From the NCBI GenBank assembly GCA_020439925.1, contig JAGRPC010000038.1:1-36569 (forward strand): a stretch of 36,569 bases of DNA, read 5' to 3'. Positions 6,989 through 15,879 of the stretch are shown piece by piece. Under the pieces are notes generated by a model that saw only the letters and a program-made list of their open reading frames with translations, was not told the origin of the DNA and did no database searches. Made by a program: the position numbers and the translations under genes. Within the stretch, counting starts at the first letter, position 1. Each line of letters opens with the position of its first letter. Source of the DNA: Verrucomicrobiia bacterium (GTDB lineage: Bacteria > Verrucomicrobiota > Verrucomicrobiia > Verrucomicrobiales > DEV007).

Positions 6989-8638
6989 TCAGCGTTTGAA
7001 GAGAATCTTGACGAGATCCGACTTCGTCGTGTCGCCGGCGGAAGTCGAAAGAAGTGAAAGTTTCTTTTTCACACGGCCGGAGAGGGGTTTCAGGTCGATT
7101 CTCACGACTTCGTAGTTCCCGGGATCGAGGGCATCCGTCCGAAACTTGCCACGAGTGACGAGGGCGGTTCGGTTCCCGCCTGAAATGTAGCTGACTTTGA
7201 GAGATCGGTTTCCACGGGTCCCCTTCAGACGAAAACGATCTTCCCCTTCCCCGTCGTTCTGGATGCCCAGATAGGCCCTCACTCCGCGGGAGTTCCTCGC
7301 GATGACCTTCACGGTCTGCCCCGCACCGCTACGATTGTAGACCCCGTCTCCTTTCGCCGCACTGACCGATGGTTTGGCAGAAACGAGCCCATCCACCTGG
7401 TAGCGCACTGCCGGCCGGATCGAGAAACTTGCCGCAGTCAGGGGATCGCTGCCATCCCAGAATGCCAGCCGAACCGGAAATGCCTCTGAATCTGCCGCAT
7501 CAACCGCAGGTCCGATGCCCGTGATGCGGAAGGAATTGACGAGGTTCCCTCCCCCGGAGAAGTGATCGCGAAAACTGAAGAACTCACCCTCGTTCACTTC
7601 CGTGCTCGTGCCGTCGAACCAGATCGTGAACTTACCGTCCACAGTGTCGAGACCCACTGGAAGCTGCACTCCGCTGAAGTAACTTCCATCCCGGGTATGA
7701 TAACTGTACTCCTCAACGAATGGGGGATCAAACCATCGTCCCAGTTCGTCCAGGTCTTTGGGGTCAAAATGATACTCTCCATCCCTGTCAACGAGGTTGA
7801 GATTGGCAGGCAGCTTCACGTCCCCCACGTTCTGGGTGATGCCAGAGGCTTCGCCGGCGTATCCTGCACCCCGTGCCGAGAAGATCACCGGGTCGGCGAT
7901 CTGGCCGGAAGGATACTGGACCTGCCATTCTGCGAAGGCAGCAGGATCCTCGTCAAACCCACCGATGGTGATCGGCATCCGGTAGGGACCGCTACCGCCG
8001 TCCAGAGCCGCGACTTCTTCGAAGAGCGGTGCGTCCGTCCCGGTCACCGGTCCGCTGGCGGCCACCTTCGAATCCAGATAGAAGATGCCATATCCCGCCC
8101 ATCCGAGCCCCGGATTCATCTCCATCTTCAGCTCCGTCACCCTGCCTTGCGCCACGAGTTGCACGGTTGCGTTTCCTCCCGAATCCAAACCTCCTGCATA
8201 GAAGCTCACGGGCATGGAAGGAGCTCCGCCTGCAGGCAGGTAGGTGATTCGAGCGGTACCGTTGGCGGGATCGTTTGAAAAACTGGACGGATCCAATTCG
8301 AAGACCCAGGGGGAGGAGGTGTCCGCCGTTCCAAATTCGAAGGTCACCGTTACCTCATCGAACCCCTGGGCCGTCCCGTAATTCGCTTCCAGCCACGCCT
8401 CCGTCTGTGGAAAATCCCCCTCAGGTGTCCCGGTGACTTCCCCTGTGGCGCCCCACACCTTTTGAGGCACCGGATCGCCATTGAGATCCAGATACACAGG
8501 CAGGGTCGAAAAATCCCCCGTGAGAACCCACCATTCAAAAACGAAGGAATCCCCCCGAACCTGCAATCCAAAGATTATCAAAACGATTACCGGGAGAACT
8601 CCGGCCATCAGACGCAATCGAAAACGGCGACAATTCAT
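6989..8638 (-). CDS. Secreted protein of unknown function with a C-terminal verrucomicrobial-type domain
   Basis: From the ATG at 8638 the product has 549 residues. It has an N-terminal signal peptide (basic RRFRLRL, then a hydrophobic stretch ending near FGLQVRGDS), and an AAAGGA lies about ten bases upstream. The body is rich in Gly, Asp, Ser and aromatic residues with beta-strand character and no catalytic motif I recognise. The last 110 or so residues look like a separate beta domain (GVYNRSGAGQTVKV, then YLGIQNDGEGEDRFRLKGTRG). I recall similar C-terminal domains on secreted proteins of verrucomicrobia, but cannot name the family. It ends 20 bases from the convergent sulfur cassette, with no functional link apparent. 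A longer open frame to 8740 would place a charged leader before the signal peptide and is unlikely. Confidence 0.75.
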   Translation of the reverse strand: MNCRRFRLRLMAGVLPVIVLIIFGLQVRGDSFVFEWWVLTGDFSTLPVYLDLNGDPVPQKVWGATGEVTGTPEGDFPQTEAWLEANYGTAQGFDEVTVTFEFGTADTSSPWVFELDPSSFSNDPANGTARITYLPAGGAPSMPVSFYAGGLDSGGNATVQLVAQGRVTELKMEMNPGLGWAGYGIFYLDSKVAASGPVTGTDAPLFEEVAALDGGSGPYRMPITIGGFDEDPAAFAEWQVQYPSGQIADPVIFSARGAGYAGEASGITQNVGDVKLPANLNLVDRDGEYHFDPKDLDELGRWFDPPFVEEYSYHTRDGSYFSGVQLPVGLDTVDGKFTIWFDGTSTEVNEGEFFSFRDHFSGGGNLVNSFRITGIGPAVDAADSEAFPVRLAFWDGSDPLTAASFSIRPAVRYQVDGLVSAKPSVSAAKGDGVYNRSGAGQTVKVIARNSRGVRAYLGIQNDGEGEDRFRLKGTRGNRSLKVSYISGGNRTALVTRGKFRTDALDPGNYEVVRIDLKPLSGRVKKKLSLLSTSAGDTTKSDLVKILFKR

Positions 8639-8783
8639 GGGAAAAAAGTCCTTTCTTCCCTGATTATCAGATCCTTGGTCCATCGATGCTCCGCATCCAT
8701 TGCCAATCCCCTTCCACTTCTTGCCCCGGTCGTCCCGCACGATTTTTCACGGAAAATCGCTGCAGAACGGGTAGACTACTTTC
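8639..8783. promoter_or_regulatory. Divergent intergenic region before the aldehyde dehydrogenase-like gene
   Basis: This gap of 145 bases separates the minus-strand secreted-protein start from the plus-strand aldehyde dehydrogenase-like gene and should hold both promoters. Apart from the AAAGGA ribosome-binding candidate for the minus-strand gene, I see no convincing promoter hexamers or operator palindrome. Confidence 0.3.
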
Positions 8784-9665
8784 ATGCCCCCGGCCCGACT
8801 GAAGGTCCTCAAGACCTCCAAGCTCTACATTGGCGGAAAGTTCCCCCGCACCGAGAGCGGACGTACCATGACTGCACGAAACGCATCCACGGGCGAACAT
8901 CTCGCCCACTATTGCCACGCCTCGCGCAAGGATCTCCGGGACGCGGTCGCCGCAGCCCGGTCCGCCTTTCCGGGATGGAGTAGCACCACCGCCTACCTGC
9001 GCGGCCAGATTCTCTATCGGGCCGCCGAGATGATCGAAGGGCGCGCCGGCAGCATCGCTTCCGAGATCTCGGCATTGACCGGAGTCAGCTCCGCCGAAGC
9101 TCGCCGCGAGGTCGAGAGCTCCGTCGACAGTCTCGTACACCACGCCGGGTGGACGGATAAGCTCGGCTCCGTCTTCGGATCGGTCAATCCGGTGGCGTCA
9201 GCGCATTTCAACTTCACTTTCCCCGAGCCCTGCGGAGTGGTGGGTGTCTTTGCTCCCGATCAACCCTCTTTGCTGGGACTTGTAACCCTCCTGGGTCGGG
9301 TGGTTCTTTCGGGCAATACCTGTGTCGCCCTCGCCTCCGAAACGGCACCCCTTCCCGCACTATCCCTCGCTGAAGCACTCGCCACAAGCGACCTGCCGGG
9401 AGGAGTGATCAACCTTCTCACCGGGGTACGTTCCGAACTGGCACCGTGGCTTGCGAGCCACCTCGATGTCAATGCGGTCATCGATGCATCTGGAGATGCA
9501 GCTGTCCTGAAAACGCTCCAGGGAGGCGCGGCGGAAAACCTCAAGCGTGCCCACGACCACTCCCTTCCCTCCCCGGTTGACTGGTTCGGGGAGGTCGCGC
9601 GTGATCCCTACCTCATCCTCGACAGCGTAGAGTTCAAAACCGCCTGGCATCCGATGGGGATTTAG
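8784..9665 (+). CDS. Half-length aldehyde dehydrogenase-like protein lacking the catalytic cysteine domain
   Basis: The 293-residue protein matches the N-terminal, NAD-binding half of the aldehyde dehydrogenase superfamily. It has KLYIGGKFPRTESGR near the start, the helical AVAAARSAFPGWSS, then FPEPCGVVGVFAPDQPSLLGL, LSGNTCVALAS and DLPGGVINLLTG. A normal enzyme has about 480 residues with the catalytic Cys near 300. Here the protein ends before that region with a unique tail (YLILDSVEFKTAWHPMGI) and no sign of a frameshift, because the following gene starts three bases after the stop. The position next to phosphopentomutase suggests deoxyribose or nucleoside breakdown, where a full aldehyde dehydrogenase would act on acetaldehyde from DeoC. 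It may be a non-catalytic partner of such an enzyme encoded elsewhere. Similar short proteins in deo clusters are recalled, not checked. Confidence 0.8.
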   Translation: MPPARLKVLKTSKLYIGGKFPRTESGRTMTARNASTGEHLAHYCHASRKDLRDAVAAARSAFPGWSSTTAYLRGQILYRAAEMIEGRAGSIASEISALTGVSSAEARREVESSVDSLVHHAGWTDKLGSVFGSVNPVASAHFNFTFPEPCGVVGVFAPDQPSLLGLVTLLGRVVLSGNTCVALASETAPLPALSLAEALATSDLPGGVINLLTGVRSELAPWLASHLDVNAVIDASGDAAVLKTLQGGAAENLKRAHDHSLPSPVDWFGEVARDPYLILDSVEFKTAWHPMGI

Positions 9666-9668
9666 AGA

Positions 9669-10832
9669 GTGAAACAGGCCATCCTCATCGTCCTTGATTC
9701 GGTGGGTATCGGGCATGCCCCTGACGCGGCGTCTTTCGGTGATGAAGGGGCAAACACGCTGGGACACATCCGGGAAACGGTTCCCGGATTCAGGTTGCCC
9801 CATCTCGACGCGGCCGGACTCCGGCATTGCGAGAGGCTTGCCGCGGGAGAAGTTCCTGACAGGAATTCCGGTCTCTCCTTCGGATGTCTCACCGAGGTTT
9901 CTCCGGGAAAGGACACCGTAACAGGTCACTGGGAGCTCGCCGGCGCAATTCTTCAACATGCCTTCGCCACGTTCCCGCGTTTTCCGGAGGCGCTCGTCGA
10001 AGAGATGGAGAAACTCGCCGGAGTCTCGTTCATCGGCAACTATGCGCAATCCGGCACCGTCGTCCTCGACGAACTCGGCGCCGAGCATCTTCGCAGCGGA
10101 CGCCCCATTCTTTACACCAGTGCCGATTCCGTAATCCAGATCGCCGCTCACGAATCCGTCATTCCCCTTTCACGCCTTTATGAAATCTGCCGGGCTCTTC
10201 GGCCCCTCGCAGACCGCGAGCGGATCGGGCGCATCATTGCCCGACCTTTCCTGGGCAAACCCGGTTCCTTCCATAGGACCGCCAACCGGCATGACTTTGC
10301 GATGAGCCCCCCCGACACCATCCTCAATCACCTCGAAGCATCTGGTGTAGAAACCGTCGGCGTGGGAAAGATTGGCGATATCTTTTCCGGATCGGGACTC
10401 TCGCAATCGAACCCAACCAAGAACAACGAGGATGGCTGCATGGTCATGGAACGACTCCTCGCGGAAACACCCTCGTCTGCCCGATTTGTATTTGCGAACC
10501 TCGTCGACTTTGACTCGCTCTATGGCCACCGTCGGAATCCCGAAGGATACGCACGGGCCTTAATCGATTTCGACGCATGGTTTGGAGCCATTCTTCCCCG
10601 GCTCTCCGACGATCTACTCCTCATCGTAACGGCCGATCACGGAAACGACCCGACGTGGAGAGGAAGCGATCACACTCGTGAGCGGGTTCCCCTGCTGATG
10701 AAAGAGCCCCGCCGGACCGCCCGGAGAAATCTCGGCGTGCGAAGCACCTATGCGGATGTGGCGGCGATCCTCGGAGACTGGTTCAGCGTTCCAAAGGAAG
10801 GACTTTCGGGCGAAAGTCCGGGACTCTCCTGA
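9669..10832 (+). CDS. deoB: Phosphopentomutase
   Basis: This 387-residue alkaline-phosphatase-superfamily enzyme interconverts ribose (or deoxyribose) 1-phosphate and 5-phosphate, linking nucleoside phosphorolysis to the pentose phosphate pathway. It starts with ILIVLDSVGIG, which includes metal ligand Asp10. The phosphorylated threonine lies in KDTVTGHWE at Thr85, the position known from the Bacillus enzyme. DFDSLYGHRR and TADHGNDPTW near the C-terminus supply the remaining metal ligands. The length is normal for DeoB. It starts at GTG three bases after the stop of the half aldehyde dehydrogenase gene, so the two are almost certainly cotranscribed. The last codons contain a 9-bp inverted repeat that may act as a transcription stop. 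Confidence 0.95.
   Translation: MKQAILIVLDSVGIGHAPDAASFGDEGANTLGHIRETVPGFRLPHLDAAGLRHCERLAAGEVPDRNSGLSFGCLTEVSPGKDTVTGHWELAGAILQHAFATFPRFPEALVEEMEKLAGVSFIGNYAQSGTVVLDELGAEHLRSGRPILYTSADSVIQIAAHESVIPLSRLYEICRALRPLADRERIGRIIARPFLGKPGSFHRTANRHDFAMSPPDTILNHLEASGVETVGVGKIGDIFSGSGLSQSNPTKNNEDGCMVMERLLAETPSSARFVFANLVDFDSLYGHRRNPEGYARALIDFDAWFGAILPRLSDDLLLIVTADHGNDPTWRGSDHTRERVPLLMKEPRRTARRNLGVRSTYADVAAILGDWFSVPKEGLSGESPGLS
10800..10819 (+). terminator. Hairpin inside the 3' end of deoB
   Basis: GGACTTTCG at 10800-10808 and CGAAAGTCC at 10811-10819 form a perfect 9-bp inverted repeat with a two-base spacer. In practice this is an 8-bp stem with a four-base loop. It lies eleven bases before the deoB stop codon. 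No T-run follows, so if it terminates transcription it is not a classic intrinsic terminator; it could also protect the mRNA end. Confidence 0.35.
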
Positions 10833-10870
10833 AATGAAGCATCAAACGGCACAGGCTGCCGGCACACCAT

Positions 10871-11740
10871 TCACTTTTGTCCGGTAGCGAATTGGTCGCG
10901 GAAGCGATTGGTCACGCGGACCGCCCCCTTTTCCTCGTTGTCCCAGGAGAGGGCCGCCATCGTGGAAGGCTGACTCTGGAATTCGTAAACGACTTCTCCC
11001 CCCTTGAGCACCCGCACCCAGATCCCCTTGATAAGATCACGGGAAAACTCACGATCTCCACGGCTCGGGACATACTCGTAGGTGTGAAGGACAACCGGCG
11101 CAGTCTCGAACTCGATCTCGTCGTTGAAGATCATCTCGGGCAAATCCACGAGTTGGCCATCCTGCTGATTGGCTCCCTTACCCGGGGAAACGACAGTACG
11201 GGTGATCTCAACTTCATCGTCGTAAACGATTCGATACTCAAGCTTTGCATCCGCAACCGGATCGCGGGTCAAATTCGTCAACTTGACCCTGTAGGCCCAC
11301 TCCGCGTTTTTGAGATCGCGTCCGCCCGTCATGAAGGTGGACGAGTCGAGCTGGATTTTTTCGACATCCACCGCAAAATGGTAGGCCAGTGCCTCGGGAG
11401 AATACTGAATCCACTGCCGAACGCGCTCACCGGAAAACTCGTCAAGAGTCGCGAGATCAACGACAAACTGGCGTCCATCGTCCACACGCTCGATCGTGAC
11501 CGAATCTCCGCTCGCGGAGAGGAGCTTTGCATTGACCTCCTGTCCCGAGAGATTGCGCAGGGTCATCGTCGCGTCGGGCACTGCCGGCGCGGGTGCCGCC
11601 TTTTTCGACGGGGCTTTTTTCTCCGGTTCCGCCGCCTGCATCCTGACACAAAGCGGCAGCATTAATACGGCCAGCAATAGCGAGGAGGCAGAGAACGGAG
11701 ATCCCGCCGGAGAAGTGGACGGATGCGGATTCCTTTTCAC
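10871..11740 (-). CDS. Exported SHD1-like domain protein
   Basis: The 289-residue protein starts at GTG (11740) with a signal-type segment: a polar Ser/Pro-rich start, then SSLLLAVLMLPLCVRMQAAEP. A Lys/Ala/Pro linker is followed by LRNLSGQEVNAKLLSASGDSV, continuing to VDLATLDEFS. This matches the small SHD1 (SLA1 homology 1)-like beta module often found in exported proteins of planctomycetes and verrucomicrobia. The rest, about residues 115-285, looks like an immunoglobulin-like beta sandwich with WAYRVKLTNLTRDPVADAKLEYRIVYDD. I know no function for this arrangement. It converges with deoB across a 38-base gap and stands alone. Confidence 0.72.
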   Translation of the reverse strand: MKRNPHPSTSPAGSPFSASSLLLAVLMLPLCVRMQAAEPEKKAPSKKAAPAPAVPDATMTLRNLSGQEVNAKLLSASGDSVTIERVDDGRQFVVDLATLDEFSGERVRQWIQYSPEALAYHFAVDVEKIQLDSSTFMTGGRDLKNAEWAYRVKLTNLTRDPVADAKLEYRIVYDDEVEITRTVVSPGKGANQQDGQLVDLPEMIFNDEIEFETAPVVLHTYEYVPSRGDREFSRDLIKGIWVRVLKGGEVVYEFQSQPSTMAALSWDNEEKGAVRVTNRFRDQFATGQK

Positions 11741-11971
11741 ACGAGAAGATCGACTTGTTTGCTTTTCCTAACAATGGCGTCAACCCGGATCACACGATCA
11801 CGCGCCATTTTTCTGCAAGACAAGGGCCGAACTATCCGTTCGGCACCGCTCATCCAGAGGATCATCGATTGCCAGCCATTGTTTTCCGGCACCTTCCACC
11901 AACATTTTGGATGGCAAAATCCGCCAATCGCCGGACCTTAGCGGCTTTCCCACCCCACCTTTCCAGATCCC
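11741..11971. promoter_or_regulatory. Divergent intergenic region between the SHD1 protein gene and prfC
   Basis: This 231-base region is the longest gene-free gap in the window and lies between two divergent genes. It contains a short inverted repeat TTTTG-GATGG-CAAAA at about 11912-11926 but no clear promoter hexamers. I see no small gene or RNA in it. Confidence 0.3.
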
Positions 11972-13609
11972 GTGTCTACCGCCGTCTTCAAAACCGTCCC
12001 CGTCGAAGCCGCTCGCCAGATCGACCGACGTCGCACCTTTGCGATCATTTCGCACCCTGACGCGGGTAAGACCACCCTGACGGAAAAGCTCCTTCTCTAT
12101 GGCGGAGCCATCCACCTCGCGGGAAGTGTCACCGCCCGCAGAAACCAGAACGCCACCGCTTCCGACTGGATGGCAATGGAAAAGGAACGGGGCATTTCCG
12201 TTTCCTCGACCGTTCTCCAGTTCGAATACGGCGGATATTGCGTCAATCTTCTCGACACCCCCGGTCACCATGACTTCTCCGAGGATACCTATCGCGTCCT
12301 CACGGCGGTGGATTCGGCGGTCATGGTCATCGATGCGGGGAAAGGCATCGAGGCGCAAACCCTGAAACTTTTTGAAGTCTGTCGCAAGAGGGGTGTCCCC
12401 ATCTTCGTTTTCATCAACAAGCTCGACCGCCCTTCACGACCTCCTCTCGAGCTTCTCGACGAACTCGAGAACGTGCTCGGACTTCCGCCAGTCCCCCTGA
12501 ATTGGCCACTCGGAGACGGACCCCGCTTCCGCGGCGTCTTCAACCGGGAGACAAACGAGGTGAATCTCTTCGAGCGTACTCCCCACGGGTCGTACAAGGC
12601 CCCGCTCTCGGTCGGGGGAATCGACGACGAGACAGTCAAGGGCGCACTCGACGAAGAGATCTACGAGCGGGTCCGGCAGGAGGTGGAACTCCTCGACGGA
12701 GTCACCGAAGAACTCGACGTGGCCAAGACTCTCGCCGGTGGCCAGATGCCGGTCTTCTTCGGCAGCGCAATGAACAACTTCGGCGTCCAGATGATGCTCG
12801 ACCGATTTCTCGCCCTGGCCCCCGGTCCGGCCCCGCGCCAGTCGGTCAAGGGACCGATCGACCCCCATCGCGACGGATTCTCCGGATTTGTCTTCAAAAT
12901 TCAGGCGAACATGAATCCGCGCCACCGTGACCGGGCCGTTTTCATCCGCATCGTATCAGGAATCTTCGAGCGGGACATGCAGGTCACGGACATCAAGTCG
13001 GGACGAAAGGTCCGCCTTGGGAATGCCCAGAAACTCTTCGGGCAGGATCGTGAGACACTCGACATCGCCTACGCCGGAGATATTCTCGCCCTCGTCGGCA
13101 ACTATGAGTTCCTCATCGGCGACACCCTCACGAGCGAGCAGGGAATCGTCTACGATGAAATGCCCAGATTCCGTCCCGAATGTTTCTCTTATCTCTACAA
13201 CAACGACACCGCAAACATCAAACGTTACCGGGCGGGAATCGAGCAACTCCTCAAGGAAGGCGTCGCCCAAGCCTACGAGGTTCACGGCAGCGCGCAGCGG
13301 GTTCCACTCCTGGGTGCCGTCGGCCCTCTCCAGTTTGAGGTCATGAAGGCTCGTCTCGAAGGGGAATACAATGTCGACTGCCGCCTCGAGGGGTCACCCT
13401 GGAGCGTGGCCCAGTGGGTGCGGGCAAAAGATCCCTCAGCGGAAACCAACCTTCGAGACGCTCCCCCTCTCACTCTTCCCTCGGGATGTTCCCTGGCCCG
13501 GGACCAGGACGAAGGGTGGCTCGTGCTCCTTCCCGCAGCTTACCTCACGGGCATTCTCCACGAGCGGAACAACGCCTTCGAGTTTTCGCCAAGCCCGTTC
13601 GGTCGGTGA
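11972..13609 (+). CDS. prfC: Peptide chain release factor 3
   Basis: The 545-residue translational GTPase removes release factors RF1 and RF2 from the ribosome after termination. The P-loop SHPDAGKTTLTE lies at residues 27-38, followed by DWMAMEKERGISVSS (switch I), LDTPGHHDFSEDTYR (G3) and FINKLDRP (G4). DDEMPRF-type and RVPLLGAVGPLQFEV segments in the C-terminal third are typical of RF3 and distinguish it from EF-G and LepA. The protein starts at GTG with a slightly long N-terminus, so it is a little longer than the usual 525-535 residues. The MtfA-like gene follows 16 bases after the stop and is probably cotranscribed. Confidence 0.95.
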   Translation: MSTAVFKTVPVEAARQIDRRRTFAIISHPDAGKTTLTEKLLLYGGAIHLAGSVTARRNQNATASDWMAMEKERGISVSSTVLQFEYGGYCVNLLDTPGHHDFSEDTYRVLTAVDSAVMVIDAGKGIEAQTLKLFEVCRKRGVPIFVFINKLDRPSRPPLELLDELENVLGLPPVPLNWPLGDGPRFRGVFNRETNEVNLFERTPHGSYKAPLSVGGIDDETVKGALDEEIYERVRQEVELLDGVTEELDVAKTLAGGQMPVFFGSAMNNFGVQMMLDRFLALAPGPAPRQSVKGPIDPHRDGFSGFVFKIQANMNPRHRDRAVFIRIVSGIFERDMQVTDIKSGRKVRLGNAQKLFGQDRETLDIAYAGDILALVGNYEFLIGDTLTSEQGIVYDEMPRFRPECFSYLYNNDTANIKRYRAGIEQLLKEGVAQAYEVHGSAQRVPLLGAVGPLQFEVMKARLEGEYNVDCRLEGSPWSVAQWVRAKDPSAETNLRDAPPLTLPSGCSLARDQDEGWLVLLPAAYLTGILHERNNAFEFSPSPFGR

Positions 13610-13625
13610 AAAGAAACGGTTTCCG

Positions 13626-14483
13626 ATGCCTGCCCCGGGATGGATTGAGTGGACCGAACTGGCGGCCACCCTCGCGGTCTTCATTCCCGTGGCGATCCTG
13701 ATTCGTCGGCGCATTTGCTCCCGCCGGGCAAGAGAACGCCGACTCCGCACTTCGTTCCAAGCTGCGGAGACGACCGTTCTCGATCGTGATTTCCCCCGCT
13801 GGCGAGACATCCCGGAGGAGCTGACAGCCCGTTTCTCGGGGATCACCAGAGTTCTCATCGAGGAAAAGAATTATGAGCCCTGCGGCGGCCTTGAGGAAGT
13901 CACGGAGGAAATGAAACTTCTCATCGCCGCTCAGGCGGCCTTGACGATTCTGGGCAGACGGAAGCAGCGGTTCTTCCCGAGACTTCATTCCATCCTCGTC
14001 TATCCGGGAGCCTTTCGCGACCCGGGTCGGCGAAGCTTCGGCATTGATGACGAAGCGCGCGGCGTCCTCTACGGTGAATCCTGGGAAACGGGATCGGTGG
14101 TTCTTTCCTGGGACAATGTAATCGCCGGCGCACGCAACGGCGACGACGGCATGAACGTGGTCATTCACGAGTTTGCCCACCAACTCGATCAGGACAACGG
14201 AGCCGCCGACGGAGTACCGGAACTGGAGACCCGCGACGACTACCGACGATGGTCGGAAGTGATGGAGCGGCACTACGAAGAACTCGTCACAGCGGCAAAA
14301 GACCCTGCTCAGGAGCCCTTCCTCGATCCCTACGGGGCGACTCACCCATGTGAGTTCTTTGCCGTCGCATCCGAAGCGTTTTTCGAGGACTCGCTCGACC
14401 TGGAATACGAACATCCCTTGCTATACGAGGAGCTTTCAAAGTTTTACGGTCTCGATCCGGCTGCCTGGCCCTTCGCTTCCTGA
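13626..14483 (+). CDS. mtfA: MtfA-like zinc metallopeptidase (M90 family)
   Basis: The 285-residue protein has one N-terminal transmembrane segment (about residues 11-27) followed by an MtfA domain. The zinc-binding HEFAHQLD is at residues 181-188, with His181, Glu182 and His185. FFPRLHSILVYPGAF and the later CEFFAVASEAFFEDS are family motifs. In E. coli MtfA binds the glucose repressor Mlc and has peptidase activity; its role here is unknown because no Mlc homologue is in view. I chose the ATG at 13626, sixteen bases after prfC, because the frame upstream of it only overlaps prfC in another phase. The cysteine-containing, membrane-anchored N-terminus is an addition relative to the soluble E. 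coli protein. Confidence 0.88.
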   Translation: MPAPGWIEWTELAATLAVFIPVAILIRRRICSRRARERRLRTSFQAAETTVLDRDFPRWRDIPEELTARFSGITRVLIEEKNYEPCGGLEEVTEEMKLLIAAQAALTILGRRKQRFFPRLHSILVYPGAFRDPGRRSFGIDDEARGVLYGESWETGSVVLSWDNVIAGARNGDDGMNVVIHEFAHQLDQDNGAADGVPELETRDDYRRWSEVMERHYEELVTAAKDPAQEPFLDPYGATHPCEFFAVASEAFFEDSLDLEYEHPLLYEELSKFYGLDPAAWPFAS

Positions 14484-14558
14484 ATCGCCCCTTATACCCC
14501 TGAATCAGTTTTCGCGCCTCTTGCACATCGCTCGTGGCGGTCCACACTCGCCCAGATC

Positions 14559-15833
14559 ATGAAATCGATTGTCGCCCTGTTCCTCCTCGCCTTTTCCTCG
14601 ATCTCCGCCTCAGAGAACTGGCCGGGGTGGCGGGGCCCCCGGGGAGACGGCTCCGTGACCGGGGCACCCGACCTGCCCGTCAAATTTGACCCCGCAACCG
14701 ACGCGCTCTGGAAAACCGAAATTCCGGGAACCGGGCACGCCTCACCGGTGATCTGGGAGAACCGAATCTTTCTCGTCGCCGCCGAAGAAGGGAAGCGCCT
14801 CCTTCTCTCTCTCGACCGCTCCAGCGGAGAGATCCTCTGGTCCCGGGTGGTGCTTGAGTCCCCCTTGGAAGACATTCACCGTCTCAACAGTCACGCCTCG
14901 AGTACTCCGGTGACGAACGGAAAGATGGTCTTCGTCAGCTTCCTCGACCAAACCGAGATGTTCGTCGCCGCCTACGACTTCGAGGGGAAGAAGCTCTGGG
15001 AGGCCCGCCCCGGAGGCTTTTCCAGCAAGCACGGGTACTGCTCCTGCCCGGTCCTCTGGAACGGCAAGGTGATCGTCAATGGAGACCACGACGGCGACGC
15101 CTACCTGGTCGCCCTCGATCAGGAGACCGGTGCCCCCCTCTGGAAGACGGATCGCCCCAACAAGACCCGAAGCTACTGCACCCCGCTGTTCCGCGAGATT
15201 GACGGGAAAATGCAGATGATCCTCTCTGGAAGCCTTTCCGTGGCCTCCTACGACCCCGACACCGGCAAGCAGATCTGGGTCATCGACGGACCGACCGAAC
15301 AATTTGTCGCCTCCCTCGTTTACCATGAAGGGGAGAACCTTCTTTTCATGACCTGTGGTTTCCCACAGAAACACATGCTCGCGATCCGTCCCGACGGCAC
15401 CGGCAACGTGACGAAAACCCATATCGCCTGGAGGGACATCGAGGGCGCGGCTTACGTACCGAGCCCGGTCGTCAGCGGTGACTACTTTGTCCTTGTCGCC
15501 GACAACGGGGTCGCGAGCTGCTTCGTGGCGAAGACCGGAGAGCGTTACTGGCGGGAGCGTCTTCCCGGCGGGCACAGCGCTTCGCTTCTTGCCGCGAACG
15601 GGCTCGTCTACTTCACCTCGGACGAGGGAATCGTCTCTGTCGTGAAGCCGGGGAAAACCTTCGAGGTGGTTGCCCAGTCGCCACTGGGCGATAAGGTCTC
15701 GGCGTCCCCGGCTGTCTACGACAACCACCTCTACCTGCGCGGCGAAACGCATCTCTACTGCATCGGACCGGCTCGGGCTGGAACAACGGCGGCTGTCTCG
15801 ACGAAAACCACCTCGGGAGAGGAGAAGAACTGA
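14559..15833 (+). CDS. Exported PQQ-like beta-propeller protein
   Basis: This 424-residue protein has a signal peptide (MKSIVALFLLAFSSISASE), then WPGWRGPRGDGSV, an N-terminal signature common in PQQ-like propellers of planctomycetes and verrucomicrobia. At least six blade repeats follow, with patterns such as GKRLLLSLDRSSGEILW, AYDFEGKKLWEARP, YLVALDQETGAPLW and SYDPDTGKQIW. Such BamB/alcohol-dehydrogenase-like propellers are usually periplasmic. I see no residues that prove PQQ binding or dehydrogenase activity, so the protein may be only a scaffold. It lies 46 bases before fucU on the same strand and could belong to the same transcript. Confidence 0.85.
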   Translation: MKSIVALFLLAFSSISASENWPGWRGPRGDGSVTGAPDLPVKFDPATDALWKTEIPGTGHASPVIWENRIFLVAAEEGKRLLLSLDRSSGEILWSRVVLESPLEDIHRLNSHASSTPVTNGKMVFVSFLDQTEMFVAAYDFEGKKLWEARPGGFSSKHGYCSCPVLWNGKVIVNGDHDGDAYLVALDQETGAPLWKTDRPNKTRSYCTPLFREIDGKMQMILSGSLSVASYDPDTGKQIWVIDGPTEQFVASLVYHEGENLLFMTCGFPQKHMLAIRPDGTGNVTKTHIAWRDIEGAAYVPSPVVSGDYFVLVADNGVASCFVAKTGERYWRERLPGGHSASLLAANGLVYFTSDEGIVSVVKPGKTFEVVAQSPLGDKVSASPAVYDNHLYLRGETHLYCIGPARAGTTAAVSTKTTSGEEKN

Positions 15834-15879
15834 AAAACTCGTTGCCTTCTGAACGAATCATCCCCCAACATCCTGCTCC

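Noticed and set aside
14742..15752. A 336-codon minus-strand frame opposite the PQQ-like propeller gene
   Set aside because: The propeller gene has a signal peptide and regular blade repeats; the opposite frame has no such feature.
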